Of a stretch of DNA of 64,000 nt, positions 16,883 to 27,200 are shown one piece after another (the first letter of the stretch is position 1; the number at the start of each line of letters is the position of its first letter). A model generated the notes under the pieces. The model was not told the origin of the DNA and did no database searches. It was given only the letters and a program-made list of their open reading frames with translations. Source of the DNA: Flavobacteriaceae bacterium UBA6268 (GTDB taxonomy: Bacteria; Bacteroidota; Bacteroidia; Flavobacteriales; Flavobacteriaceae); contig DJVA01000005.1 of NCBI GenBank assembly GCA_002440705.1, positions 1-64,000 of the forward strand. Direction: 5' to 3'. The translations under genes were made by a program, and so were the position numbers.

Positions 16883-16937
16883 CGCGCTATTCTTGCGCTA
16901 AGAAATAGAAACCCAAAATTTATGTGGAATAGGCCCA

Positions 16938-17858
16938 TTACTGCGCAACTTCCTGAACCAAGAGCCAAGCCTGTGCGTTGTTGGTTGCTTGTATCTCCCT
17001 CAATGCGCGATAGGCTGCTTCTTGGGTAGGGTAGGATTGGTAAACCACTTGGTGCAATCCATATTTGTTTACTCCCAAAATTCGCGCGGGAAATCCTTCT
17101 TCAACCAAAAGGCGTACTTTTTTTTGGGCGTTGGCCTCAAAACGGAAGGCGCCAGCCACTACATGGTATTTTCCTGAGTATTCCGGAACGGAAAGATTGA
17201 AAATTGGAAGTGGGTTTTCGACCACAAAAGTGGCCTCTTGAATTTGGTCTTCCAACAACAAGTTGGCTTTATTCCGTTCAGCCATATTGAATTCCTCAAC
17301 CGAGTTTTCATAGATTTTCATACCCGTAAAACCCCCTAGGGCGATGGCAATTAATCCCACGGCTGCATATCGGGCCCATGGAATGGAAGTGCGTTGTTTT
17401 TCACGATGCAGGGCCACTAGCTTATCTTCAGAGACAATTCCTCTATCTATGGCAGGAGCATCAAAAGAGGTTAACCCAAAAGATGCGGGATTGAAATTTT
17501 CTTTCCCGGACGGAGCAAACTGGATTTTGCGTTCTTTGTTCAGGGAAAAATCGCCAATCCCCTGAAAAGTCACAGTATTATCTTCGGCAAGGGAAAGAGA
17601 CATCCCTGCCGTATAGGTTCTAATTTTTTGCAAGGCCAACTCATAGCTGCAGCCTAGGTTGGAGGCAACGTAATTCGCCAAAATTCCGTCATTGGCCTGA
17701 AGCTGCCTATTGAAGGAAAGTGTTTTGGAAGGTGGATGAAAAATACGGTCGTTTTCAATCTTGGCCGATTGGTATTGGGTCAAAAAAGCCCCGAAACCCG
17801 GAAGAATCACACACTCATAACGGTAAAGAAGATCCTTGATGTAGCTAGAAAGTTCCAT
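16938..17858 (-). CDS. HU-CCDC81-like and SPOR domain membrane protein
   Basis: Predicted division- or envelope-associated protein that joins a cytoplasmic nucleic-acid-type domain to a periplasmic peptidoglycan-binding domain. Residues 1-125 match the bacteroidetal HU-CCDC81 pair (ELSSYIKDLLYRYECVILPGFGAFL). A single membrane helix lies near 165-185 (AAVGLIAIALGGFTGMKIY). A C-terminal SPOR domain (about 230-305, YHVVAGAFRFEANAQKK) should bind denuded glycan at the septum. The ATG at 17858 begins the conserved domain; two earlier starts add a non-conserved tail. It lies back to back with dprA, sharing an 80-115 bp divergent promoter region. Confidence 0.88.
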   Translation of the reverse strand: MELSSYIKDLLYRYECVILPGFGAFLTQYQSAKIENDRIFHPPSKTLSFNRQLQANDGILANYVASNLGCSYELALQKIRTYTAGMSLSLAEDNTVTFQGIGDFSLNKERKIQFAPSGKENFNPASFGLTSFDAPAIDRGIVSEDKLVALHREKQRTSIPWARYAAVGLIAIALGGFTGMKIYENSVEEFNMAERNKANLLLEDQIQEATFVVENPLPIFNLSVPEYSGKYHVVAGAFRFEANAQKKVRLLVEEGFPARILGVNKYGLHQVVYQSYPTQEAAYRALREIQATNNAQAWLLVQEVAQ

Positions 17859-17932
17859 TGAAACAAACATAACGGTTTTTTTTACCCGTGTCAATACTTG
17901 TGCGGGTTACTTTTCAACAAATAAAAAATCTG

Positions 17933-17940
17933 TATTTTTG
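17933..17940 (+). promoter_or_regulatory. -7 box of dprA
   Basis: TATTTTTG, exact consensus. It includes the in-frame GTG at 17940, which therefore cannot be the translation start; the ATG at 17973 is used instead. Confidence 0.6.
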
Positions 17941-17972
17941 TGTACCTCCCCTATTCAATAGTTTCAAATCAA

Positions 17973-19079
17973 ATGCTTTCAGAAAAGGAACTGCTGCAAG
18001 TGATGGCACTGCTTTCCATGCCAAATTTTGGGGATACTTTAATCAAAAAGTTGATTCACCGTGTAGGATCGGTTGAAGGGATTTTCAAGGAAAAAAAATC
18101 AAAACTCGAAAAAATTGAAGGTGTTGGGCCGCTACGAATTAAAGGACTAAACCCAGAACACTATTTAAAACGTTCCGAGCGGGAGTGGTACTATATGCAA
18201 GAACAAGGTATTGCCTATCGCTATTTTTTGGATGCCAATTACCCCAAGCGATTGCTGCATTGTATCGATGGGCCCGTTCTGTTTTTTCAGAAGGGCCATA
18301 TCGATCTCGAAAACAAAAAATTGCTAAGCATAGTGGGAACCCGCAGGGCAACACGATACGGCATAGACTTTTGTGAATCACTTTTGGATGCCTTGCAGCC
18401 GTTAAACCCTGTAGTCGTTTCGGGATTTGCTTATGGCATTGACATTACGGCTCAAAAGAAAGCCGCGGAACTGGGGCTTCAGACCGTAGGGTGTCTCGCC
18501 CATGGGTTTGATGAAGTGTATCCCAAAACCCATAAACGCTACATGGACAGGTTTATGGAACACGGCGGGTTTATCACGGAATTTTGGAGCGATGATCTTT
18601 TCGACCGAAAAAACTTTTTAAGGCGAAACCGTATCATTGCCGGTTTATCGGAAGCGACCATTGTTGTGGAATCTGCCGAAAAAGGTGGAAGTTTGGTCAC
18701 TGCAGACATAGCCCATTCCTACAATCGGGAAGTATTTGCAGTTCCGGGCAGGGCAGACGACCCACAGAGCAAAGGCTGCAATGATCTTATCAAGTCCCAA
18801 AAGGCCCACATGCTTACTTCAGCTGCCGATTTGGTGTATGTGTTGAATTGGCAAATAGAATCCCAAAAACCCAAGGCCAAACAGCCGCCTCTATTTGTGG
18901 AACTTATAGGAGAAGAAAAAATAGTTTATGAATATCTAAAATCGTCCAATCGGGAATTGTTGGATATCATTGCGATCGATTGTGGATTGCCCGTGTTTAA
19001 AGTAGCAGGCATTTTATTGAATCTGGAAATGAAGGGACTTATTCGGCCTTTACCTGGGAAAGTATTTGAGGCCGTCTAG
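17973..19079 (+). CDS. dprA: DNA-processing protein DprA
   Basis: Recombination mediator that loads RecA onto incoming single-stranded DNA during natural transformation. A helix-hairpin-helix-like N-terminus (about 1-60) precedes the DprA Rossmann domain with IVGTRRATRYG, VVSGFAYGIDITAQKKA and GGFITEFW. A C-terminal winged-helix domain (about 305-368) is present. The 368-residue length is usual. It converges on trpS; the two stop codons share the four bases CTAG (19076-19079). Confidence 0.96.
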   Translation: MLSEKELLQVMALLSMPNFGDTLIKKLIHRVGSVEGIFKEKKSKLEKIEGVGPLRIKGLNPEHYLKRSEREWYYMQEQGIAYRYFLDANYPKRLLHCIDGPVLFFQKGHIDLENKKLLSIVGTRRATRYGIDFCESLLDALQPLNPVVVSGFAYGIDITAQKKAAELGLQTVGCLAHGFDEVYPKTHKRYMDRFMEHGGFITEFWSDDLFDRKNFLRRNRIIAGLSEATIVVESAEKGGSLVTADIAHSYNREVFAVPGRADDPQSKGCNDLIKSQKAHMLTSAADLVYVLNWQIESQKPKAKQPPLFVELIGEEKIVYEYLKSSNRELLDIIAIDCGLPVFKVAGILLNLEMKGLIRPLPGKVFEAV

Positions 19080-20047
19080 TACCCCAAACAATGCCGAACG
19101 CGTTGAAGTACTTCATCAGCAATTTTAACTGCTTTTGACGCTCCAACTTTTAAGGCACGGTCTACTTCTTCAAGGTGCTCCATGTAGTAGTGGTAACGCT
19201 CTCTGGGGACTTTGAATTTATCCTGTATCAATTCAAAAAGGGCCTGCTTGGCATGGCCATAACCATAATTTCCGCCCAAGTAATTGTCGCGCATGGCAGC
19301 CGTTGCTGCTTTGGAAGCCAAGAGTTGATACAGCGCAAATACGTTACACGTATCGGGGTTTTTTGGGGCTTCCAAGGGGGTACTGTCCGTTTGGATGCCC
19401 ATAATTTGTTTTCGGAGTGGTTTATCGGGCAAAAAAATATTGATGGTATTGCCTTTCGATTTGCTCATTTTTTCACCATCTGTTCCTGGAATTAGTTGTG
19501 TTTCTTCCTGTACTTTAGGTTCAGGAATGACAAAAACATCCTGATTCATTTTGGCATGAAAGCGCGAGGCTACATCGCGGGTCATTTCCAAATGCTGAAG
19601 CTGATCTTTTCCTACCGGAACAATATGTGCATCGTACAACAAAATATCTGCAGCCATTAACATGGGATAGGTAAAAATCCCGGCGTTCACATCTTCCAAA
19701 CGGTCAGCTTTATCCTTGAAACTGTGTGCCAAAGTCAATCGCTGATACGGGAAAAAGCAACTCAAATACCAACACAGCTCCGTAACTTGGGGGATATCGC
19801 TTTGGCGGTAAAAGACGGTTTTGTTTACATCCAAACCAAAGGCCAGCCAAGTTGCAGCGGTACTATAGGTATTGGTCTGTAAGGTTTCGGCGTCTTTGAT
19901 TTGGGTTAACGAATGCATGTCTGCAATAAACAGAAACGATTCGTTTTGAGGATTGTTCGCCATTTCAATGGCAGGCAGGATCGCGCCTAATATATTGCCC
20001 AAGTGGGGGGTTCCAGTACTTTGTATGCCTGTTAAAATACGGGCCAT
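19076..20047 (-). CDS. trpS: Tryptophanyl-tRNA synthetase
   Basis: Class I aminoacyl-tRNA synthetase charging tRNA-Trp. The HIGH-type motif reads TPHLGNILG (about residues 13-21) and the KMSKS loop GEKMSKSKGN (about 190-199). The 323-residue length is standard for bacterial TrpS. The start ATG at 20047 immediately gives the conserved MARILTGIQSTGTPHLGN. Promoter box TACCTTTG lies 17 bp upstream. Divergent from the acyltransferase gene; convergent with dprA. Confidence 0.97.
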   Translation of the reverse strand: MARILTGIQSTGTPHLGNILGAILPAIEMANNPQNESFLFIADMHSLTQIKDAETLQTNTYSTAATWLAFGLDVNKTVFYRQSDIPQVTELCWYLSCFFPYQRLTLAHSFKDKADRLEDVNAGIFTYPMLMAADILLYDAHIVPVGKDQLQHLEMTRDVASRFHAKMNQDVFVIPEPKVQEETQLIPGTDGEKMSKSKGNTINIFLPDKPLRKQIMGIQTDSTPLEAPKNPDTCNVFALYQLLASKAATAAMRDNYLGGNYGYGHAKQALFELIQDKFKVPRERYHYYMEHLEEVDRALKVGASKAVKIADEVLQRVRHCLGY

Positions 20048-20063
20048 GCCTTCTATTTTTTTG

Positions 20064-20071
20064 CAAAGGTA
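20064..20071 (-). promoter_or_regulatory. -7 box of trpS
   Basis: Minus-strand TACCTTTG, exact consensus, 16 bp before the start codon. Confidence 0.65.
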
Positions 20072-20104
20072 AATTTTTTAGGGTATTTGCTCCCCGCAAA
20101 TATG

Positions 20105-20112
20105 TAATTTTG
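20105..20112 (+). promoter_or_regulatory. -7 box of the acyltransferase gene (near-leaderless)
   Basis: TAATTTTG, exact consensus. The ATG at 20120 follows seven bases later, so the message would have almost no 5' leader. Confidence 0.62.
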
Positions 20113-20119
20113 GTGTGTG

Positions 20120-20857
20120 ATGCGTTTCTTCCGAAACATTTTGGTTTTATTTTACCGAATTTGGTTCTACCTTTTGGTAACCTTGCCTATCGTGGTGCTC
20201 ATGCCCTTATTACTGGTTAGTATTTCCAAGGAAAGTTGGTACCCTTTTTTTTTCAGGTTGGCCCGATTCTGGGCCAAGTTCATTTTGGCCGGGATGGGGT
20301 TCTATCCTTTGGTTAAAAGAGGGACACTATACGAAAAAGGCAAAAGTTACATGTTTGTGGCCAACCACACTTCCATGACCGATATTATGCTGATGCTATA
20401 TGTGAGCAAAAACCCTTTTGTTTTTGTGGGCAAAAAGGAATTGGCCAAAATACCCCTGTTTGGTTTTTTTTATAAGCGAACTTGCATTTTGGTCGACCGC
20501 GACAGCCCCAAAAGTCGTCGTGAGGTTTTTGTGAGGGCGCAGTACAAGCTCAACAAAGGTTTAAGCGTGTGCATATTTCCCGAAGGCGGCGTACCAGAGG
20601 AACACTTGGTATTGGACGAATTCAAGGATGGCGCTTTCCGCTTGGCTATCGAACACCGCATACCCATTGCCCCCATGACTTTTCACGATAATAAAAGGCG
20701 GTTTTCCTATACCTTTTTCAGTGGCAGTCCCGGCAAAATGCGGGTAATGGTGCACCCCATCATTCCTACAAAAATCCTGGAAATGGAAGACAAGAGAATG
20801 TTGCGGCTTCAAACTCGGGAAATCATCCTTAACGAACTGCAAAACCCTTCACTATAA
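20120..20857 (+). CDS. plsC: 1-acyl-sn-glycerol-3-phosphate acyltransferase (PlsC family)
   Basis: Membrane enzyme adding the second acyl chain in phospholipid synthesis. An N-terminal hydrophobic region (about 5-40) anchors it. Motif I is NHTSMTDIMLM (H-x4-D, about 85-95), motif II-III cover KKELAKIPLFGFFYKRTCILVDR in part, and FPEGG follows. The 245-residue length is typical. An adjacent GTG three bases upstream is not used here. A strong bidirectional terminator follows the stop. Confidence 0.93.
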   Translation: MRFFRNILVLFYRIWFYLLVTLPIVVLMPLLLVSISKESWYPFFFRLARFWAKFILAGMGFYPLVKRGTLYEKGKSYMFVANHTSMTDIMLMLYVSKNPFVFVGKKELAKIPLFGFFYKRTCILVDRDSPKSRREVFVRAQYKLNKGLSVCIFPEGGVPEEHLVLDEFKDGAFRLAIEHRIPIAPMTFHDNKRRFSYTFFSGSPGKMRVMVHPIIPTKILEMEDKRMLRLQTREIILNELQNPSL

Positions 20858-20890
20858 AAAAACCGTTCCATGGCGAAAGAACGGTTTTTT
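20857..20890. terminator. Bidirectional intrinsic terminator
   Basis: Twelve-base stem AAAAAACCGTTC (20857-20868) with GAACGGTTTTTT (20879-20890) and a ten-base loop. A-run on the left and T-run on the right allow termination in both directions, serving the acyltransferase and the convergent beta-barrel gene ending at 20936. Confidence 0.85.
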
Positions 20891-20935
20891 CATCATTGTC
20901 TGGTATAACCAAACCTAACCAACTAAAAAACTAAC

Positions 20936-22468
20936 CTAAAATTTAAAACTCAAACCACTATAAATCCCAAAATAGTAGGGATTAAAATCTACCGAAGAAT
21001 TGGAATAGGGGTTGAGTTGGTATTTGAAAATAGGCTCTATATTGAATTTGAAGCGCTCACTGATTTTGTAGTCGAAGCCCAAGCCGATGTTGGTGGAGAA
21101 ACTAAGGGTATTTAAGTTGTTGGCTTCCCCAAGAACACTTCTGAAATTGCCATCATTGACTGAAATTTCATTGCTTCCCAATAATAAGGTGCTAAAACCG
21201 CCAATCATATTCACCCCAAATCGGGTGTTCAACAGGGCATACTTCGCTTCCAAAGGAAATTCATAATACGTAATGCTTTGGCGAATCTCGGCATTGCCCG
21301 AAGTGGATTTCAAATTGAGCTGTCCATAAGGATTGCTAGGATCTACAGGCATGTTAGGGACCGTTCCCTTATCAAAGGCACTGAGAACGTTTTTCTCGGG
21401 ATTGCTGTAAGCAACAGTTTTTAGCGCCAATTCTGAAGGGCCCGTAGCCAGTTCAACACCACCCGTGGCATAACCCACATTCACATTTTGAACACCGGTA
21501 CGAATGCTTAAACGGTCGGTCACTTGATAAGCCACCTGAACCCCATAGCTAAAATTGATATCGCCCGTTTGGGCATTGTCTGTAAAAGAAGGATCCAGTG
21601 AAGAACCTCCGCTTAAGCTATTGTAATAGACTGGGCCCACATTGGGAGTAACTTCCCAAGGCTTGGTGTTTTTTTCCTTTTCGAGGACGACCGCTTCTTT
21701 TTTGGACTCCTCAATGGCTTCAAAAATGGATTTTTTGTTTTTCTCAGGGAGGTCTTCATCTTCTTTACTGGGGTTGGTTTCTTCCTTGGCAATCGCTTCA
21801 CCAACAGTTTCATTCCCTAGTTCATCCTTTTCTTGGGGGATTTTGTCCACAGACTCGAGTTGGCCATTTTTTTGTGAGGAATTGGAAATTTCCGAAGCGT
21901 TAGCGATGGCCTCCTTACCAATACCCTCTTTTCCAACAGCGGTTTCGTTTTCTATCAAGTTTTTGGGATTCTGATTGGAGGTGGCTTTCTTTTTTTCAGA
22001 AGTGCGTTCTGAGGCAATAACCGTTGTTTTTTCATCCTTCGAAAAGCGCTTTTCCTTTTCCTGAGGGGTAGTGTCATTGCCAATATTGGACTTGTCCGAT
22101 GCAACAACTTCCACGGATTGGTTATCCTTCCAGGAATTATTATTAGGGATTTCAGCATTCGTTTCCTCCTTCACCACGGCATCCTTATTTTGATTGTGGA
22201 GGACGTCCTTGGTTTCAACGGAATCCTCATCGACTACCAATTTTTTGCTTGGGTCGGAAGTCCACAGCCCATTGCCGATGGTAAGAATAAGTGCCAAAAG
22301 CGCCGCTACTCCGCCTAGTTTCCACCAGAGGGGAATTACCTTGCGATCGTCTTTTTCCTTGCGGAGCTCAGCTTCAATACGGTCCCAAACCTTTGGGGAG
22401 GGTGCCGCTTCAAAATGACCAAGCTGCTCTTGGAAAAGGTGATCTATGTGCTTTTTATCCTTCATCAA
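20936..22468 (-). CDS. Single-pass protein with long charged linker and C-terminal beta-barrel domain
   Basis: Unknown in detail, but a type common next to ECF sigma genes in flavobacteria. The N-terminus (about 1-45) resembles a short anti-sigma-like helical segment (HIDHLFQEQLGHFEAAPSPKVWDRIEAEL). One membrane helix follows (about 48-67, WWKLGGVAALLALILTIGNG). A Lys/Glu/Asn-rich low-complexity linker covers about 75-270. A C-terminal porin-like beta-barrel region (about 275-510) ends in aromatic GLSFKF. It lies 17 bp after the sigma gene and should be co-transcribed. An anti-sigma or signal-relay role is inferred from position and topology; sequence alone supports only an envelope-spanning protein. 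Confidence 0.75.
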   Translation of the reverse strand: MMKDKKHIDHLFQEQLGHFEAAPSPKVWDRIEAELRKEKDDRKVIPLWWKLGGVAALLALILTIGNGLWTSDPSKKLVVDEDSVETKDVLHNQNKDAVVKEETNAEIPNNNSWKDNQSVEVVASDKSNIGNDTTPQEKEKRFSKDEKTTVIASERTSEKKKATSNQNPKNLIENETAVGKEGIGKEAIANASEISNSSQKNGQLESVDKIPQEKDELGNETVGEAIAKEETNPSKEDEDLPEKNKKSIFEAIEESKKEAVVLEKEKNTKPWEVTPNVGPVYYNSLSGGSSLDPSFTDNAQTGDINFSYGVQVAYQVTDRLSIRTGVQNVNVGYATGGVELATGPSELALKTVAYSNPEKNVLSAFDKGTVPNMPVDPSNPYGQLNLKSTSGNAEIRQSITYYEFPLEAKYALLNTRFGVNMIGGFSTLLLGSNEISVNDGNFRSVLGEANNLNTLSFSTNIGLGFDYKISERFKFNIEPIFKYQLNPYSNSSVDFNPYYFGIYSGLSFKF

Positions 22469-22485
22469 TGTACTTCTTTTTGAAG

Positions 22486-23016
22486 CTATGAATCCTTATG
22501 ATGGTATAATTCTACTTTTGTTTTCAATATGGCCCTTGCCCTTGCTAGGTTCGATTTAGACGTTCCATCACTGATACCTAACAATTCCGAGATTTCTTTA
22601 TGCGAATAACCGTCCAAAACATAAAGGTTGAAGACCAATCTGTAGCGGTCGGGCAACTCCTGGACAATCTTCAGTAAAAAATCCAAAGGAACAGTTTCGG
22701 CTGTTACCTCCTCCTCAGCTTCTTCAATTTGCTGCTCATTTGGAATGTCGTAAAGCTTTTTCTTCCTGTATTTCTGAAGTACCGTATTGACAGTAATCCG
22801 CTTAATCCAACCTTCAAAAGAACCTTTGCCTTCAAATTGCTCTATACGCCTGAAAATGGTAATGAATGCATCTTGCAAACTGTCTTCAGCTTCAACCCGG
22901 TTTGGGGAATACTTCAAACAAATTCCAAACAAAATCCCTGAATATTCCCTGTACAAGGCCTCTTGGGCTTTTGCATCCTGCTTTTTACACTGCGCTATGA
23001 GCTCTTGTAAAGTCAA
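22486..23016 (-). CDS. ECF-type RNA polymerase sigma factor
   Basis: Sigma-70 family extracytoplasmic-function factor, 176 residues. Region 2 (about 20-90) contains AEDSLQDAFITIFRRIEQFEG and GWIKRITVNTVLQKYRKK; region 4 (about 118-168) has YSHKEISELLGISDGTSKSNLARAR with its helix-turn-helix. Region 2 and 4 are joined by a short acidic linker. It heads the two-gene unit with the membrane/beta-barrel protein, which is the usual arrangement for a sigma factor and its antagonist. Confidence 0.93.
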   Translation of the reverse strand: MTLQELIAQCKKQDAKAQEALYREYSGILFGICLKYSPNRVEAEDSLQDAFITIFRRIEQFEGKGSFEGWIKRITVNTVLQKYRKKKLYDIPNEQQIEEAEEEVTAETVPLDFLLKIVQELPDRYRLVFNLYVLDGYSHKEISELLGISDGTSKSNLARARAILKTKVELYHHKDS

Positions 23017-23120
23017 TGAATCCGAGTTATGCTATGCATGAGCTGGCAACCTTTCCATCATTGAACATTACACAGAATAGATTCAGGCCATAGGTTTAGG
23101 TTGCGTGTGTTGTGAAAAAT

Positions 23121-24128
23121 TTAAGAGGCGATTGCCTTAAGAGCCTCTTTGATTTTTTGTTCCAGTTCTTCCATCAACTCTGGGTTGTCCATCAACAAGG
23201 CTTTTACGGCATCCCTTCCCTGCCCCAATTTGGTGTCGTCGTAACTAAACCAGGAGCCGCTTTTTTTGATGATTTCGTAATCGACGCCCAAATCGATGAT
23301 TTCCCCCACTTTTGAAATGCCTTCCCCGTACATGATATCAAACTCTGCCGTTCTAAAGGGAGGCGCTACTTTGTTTTTAACAATCTTAACCCGAACCTTG
23401 TTCCCAACGGCTTCGCTGGCGGCATCCTTGATCTGCGTGGAACGGCGAATGTCCAAACGTACCGAAGCATAAAACTTCAAGGCATTCCCACCAGTAGTGG
23501 TTTCTGGATTCCCAAACATGACCCCAATTTTCTCCCGAAGCTGGTTGATGAAGACCACCGTGCACTTGGTTTTGCTAATAGAACCAGTCAATTTTCGAAG
23601 AGCCTGCGACATCAAACGCGCATGAAGCCCCATTTTGCTATCCCCCATTTCGCCTTCGATTTCGCTTTTTGGGGTTAATGCGGCTACCGAATCGATGATG
23701 ATAATGTCTATGGCACCGCTTCGGATCAAATTGTCGGCAATTTCCAATGCTTGTTCTCCATTGTCGGGTTGAGAAATGATGAGGTTTTCAATGTCCACCC
23801 CAAGCTTCTCAGCATAATAGCGATCAAAAGCATGTTCGGCATCGATAAAAGCCGCAATGCCTCCCTTTTTCTGGGCTTCGGCAATGGCATGCAGGGTTAG
23901 CGTTGTCTTTCCTGAGGATTCAGGGCCATAAACCTCTACAATCCGCCCCCTTGGGTACCCTCCAACGCCCAAAGCAATGTCCAATCCCAAGGACCCTGAG
24001 GGAATGACTTCTACCTCTTGTACGGCAGAATCGCCCATTTTCATTACGGTTCCTTTTCCATAGGTTTTGTCCAATTTGTCCAGGGTGAGTTTCAATGCTT
24101 TTAGCTTCGCTTCTTTTTCGTTGCTCAT
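23121..24128 (-). CDS. recA: Recombinase RecA
   Basis: DNA strand-exchange ATPase and SOS co-protease, 335 residues. Walker A GPESSGKT at residues 68-75, Walker B in IIIIDSVAAL, DNA-binding loop L2 around FGNPETTTGG. The C-terminal domain ends in acidic/helical ELEQKIKEALKAIAS. It is a monocistronic gene behind the terminator of the macroglobulin gene. No SOS-type box was recognised in the 130 bp upstream. Confidence 0.98.
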   Translation of the reverse strand: MSNEKEAKLKALKLTLDKLDKTYGKGTVMKMGDSAVQEVEVIPSGSLGLDIALGVGGYPRGRIVEVYGPESSGKTTLTLHAIAEAQKKGGIAAFIDAEHAFDRYYAEKLGVDIENLIISQPDNGEQALEIADNLIRSGAIDIIIIDSVAALTPKSEIEGEMGDSKMGLHARLMSQALRKLTGSISKTKCTVVFINQLREKIGVMFGNPETTTGGNALKFYASVRLDIRRSTQIKDAASEAVGNKVRVKIVKNKVAPPFRTAEFDIMYGEGISKVGEIIDLGVDYEIIKKSGSWFSYDDTKLGQGRDAVKALLMDNPELMEELEQKIKEALKAIAS

Positions 24129-24193
24129 GGTGTTTTTTAATGTAAAATTGTTGAATAGGCTAAGGTACTATTTCTTTGGTTTCACAACAATAG

Positions 24194-24233
24194 TAAAAAG
24201 GCGGTCTGTTCTTTTTTTGTTAACAAACCGCCT
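24194..24233 (-). terminator. Intrinsic terminator after the macroglobulin gene
   Basis: Twelve-base stem with one mismatch, AGGCGGTCTGTT (24199-24210) and AACAAACCGCCT (24222-24233), followed on the minus strand by a short T run. Confidence 0.75.
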
Positions 24234-24260
24234 CATTAATGCACCTTATTTATAAATCAC

Positions 24261-27200
24261 TTATTGCGTTACTACAACCCAATTGCCTTTGTTTCGTGCA
24301 TAGTAATTATGGTCATACATGGCATCGGCTTGTGCTCCAGGAAGGTAATAACGCCCCAAATAGGAGGCATTCAGTTTTACGGTAAAGGTTTTGGAGTTGC
24401 CGGCATCCAAACTAAAATAGAAATTTACACGATCGTCCCGAATATCGGTGTATCGTGCATCGCCTTTGGCCCCACCGCCCAATTCGGTAAAACTGGTATT
24501 TACGATTTCCCAGCCACTGGGGAACAATTGGGTAAGGGCGATGTTGTCGACCCAGTCATTCGAGGTATTCGTAACAGTTACTTTTGCAATAATTTCAGTT
24601 CCTTGGCGTAAGGTCGAAGGATCAATATTCTTCCCTTCGCCGTCAAAATAGGCCGCATTGAGCCTAAGGTTTTTCTGTTCCGAAAGTTCTGTTCCCAAGG
24701 GCAATTTCCCTTTTTGGGTAAGGGTCACATAGACTACGTTCCCTTTTTTGTTTGAGACCGAAATGGTATTGCTTCCCATAACAAGCCCCAATTCCCGGGT
24801 TGCCAGAGCACGATCGGTTTTTACCGTGGCAGTTTTTCCACCAGCGGTAAAACTCACTTCCATGGCTTTCCCGCCGTTCTTCAACACCATTCTTGCCAAA
24901 GCCACCAACGCATAGGCGGTTTCCTGAGTGCTGAACCAACGTTGGGAAGAAAGTTCCTTCGCTACCGAAATGGCCATATCCCTTTGGGCTTCATCCCCAA
25001 GCAACACCATGGTTTCCAAAGCCATGCATTTGTTCCGGAAAGGGGAACCATACGTATAATAATCGTAACGCTGGGGCACAAAATTAATGTTGGCCGTTTT
25101 CATGACCTCCTTGGCAACCTGTTCTTTTCCCGCAAGAGCATAAGCCCCTGCCAACCGCCATTTGGCATCGTTTGTCAAATTTTTGGATTCCCGTAAACGG
25201 TTCATTGCCGCCAGTTCGGGCTGCCCAGCAAGAGCCAACGTATACAATCGGTAGGCTTGTAAAAGGCTTTGATTGTATTGGGTGTTGTTGTCGCGCCATT
25301 GTCGTGCGGCATTCTTTTGGAACCGCACCCAATTGTCCATGAAGGTTAAGGGCAAAGCATATCCTTTTTGTTTGGCCTCCAGCATAAAATGACCTGCGTA
25401 GTTGGTGCCCCATTCGTTCACTTCCATTTCTCCGGGCCAATAACTCAATCCGCCATCCGTTCCTTGGAAATTTCCCAAGCGTTTAATGGCCGCTTCAATG
25501 TTTTTGCGGATTTCGGTTTTCTTTTCAAAAGTCAAATCAAAAATATCTTCCATGTAAATTTGCGGGAAAACACTCGAAGTGGTCTGCTCGATACAACCAT
25601 GGGGATACTGTATGAGGTATTCCAACCTGCTGTTGAAATCCATGGGAGGCAATGTAGAGAACTCCAAACTGGCTTCATTGGTCCCAGGCACCCCAAAGGT
25701 TTCGAAATTGATGGTTTCCGAAGCGTTTTCGGCAAGGGTATACAAGGTAGACTTTTGTGAAATGGGGTTCGGATTCTCCACGTCGATCTCCACTTTATAG
25801 GAAGCGCTCTCCCCATTCCCAGAAGCACTTACCTCGATGGTTTGGAATTGGTCTGCGGGCAAGACTTCAAAGTCGAAATTGACGATCTGTTCCCCGGGTT
25901 CCGAAAAATGGATGGTTTTCGAACTGCTACCAATGGGTTTCAGGGCCTCCCCGGTTGTTACCTTAATAGTAGCCGATTTCACCTTTTTCTCCATGGCAAA
26001 AACAGTTACGGGAAGGGTTACGGTTTCCCCTGGGGAAAGTTTTCTGGGCAATGAAGCCAACACCATCAGGGGCTTTCTCACCGGAGTGGCCCTGTCGGTT
26101 TTACCGTAGGCACTTTTGGTTTTATCCCCTGCAATGACCATGGTACGTACCGAGCCCACATAATTGGGCATGTATAAAGTGTGGGCCTTTTTTTCGCCGG
26201 CTTTCAGAGTAAACGGCCCAATGTAGCTCACCACAGGCTTGAACCGATTGGCCTTACGGTTTTTCGCCCCAGCGGCATCATCGCCACCTCCTATGGCAAA
26301 AATGTTTTCCACACTTCCGGAATAGGCGCCAATCACATCGTCAAAAAGGTCGAAGGTTTTTACGCCCAAAGCTTCACGGGTGTAAAATGCATCGTGAATT
26401 TCGGGAGTGGCAAAACGGGTTAAGTCCAAAAGACCTTCGTCCACCACGGCAATGGTATAGGTCATGGGTTTCTTGTTTTCTTCTGAAACCTGAACGGTAA
26501 ACGACTCCTCGGGTTTCAACACTTCGGGCAACTCCAATTTTGGTTTTAGGACGGTAGAAGGATCTTCCACCAAAATAGGCACCACACCGTACAAGCGGAT
26601 GGGTAGGTCGTTTTTGGTTTGCTCGTGGGGCTGCAACAACGAAATGTTTACATACACATTGGGCGACATTTCTTTGGTCAACGGAATAGAGACTTCGGTT
26701 TCTCCTTTTTCGGTAGCAATCCATTGCGTAGAAAGGACCTCGGTGCCATTTTCGATGCTTACTAAAGCATGGCCTTCACTTCCGGAAGGGAAGGTAATTT
26801 TGGCACTTCCCCCTACTTGGTACTGTTCCTTGTCGGCTGCAAAAATAAGCATCTTGGCACTTTCGGCATCGCTGTCCGATGGTCGGCTCCACCAGTTGCG
26901 ATAAAAGTAGGTAATGCGTCCCGTGGCATGGCCCGAAACAGGATCGATTACCCGTATGAGGTAGCGACCTCCTTGGTTTTCGGGAATGTTTACAGTGAAC
27001 TGATTTTTTCCTTGGGCATTGGTTTTGAGGGTAAACTCCTTATAGGGTTTGTGCACGGTAGCATTTTCATAGCGGGAAAGGTTGTCGTACCCTCGGTTCC
27101 ACCACCAGCGCCATTCAATTGAAAAAATCTGCACCTGTACCTCTCGGTTGCCAGAAGCTTTTCCCTGGGCGTCGACGGTAACAATATCGAATACCGCATT

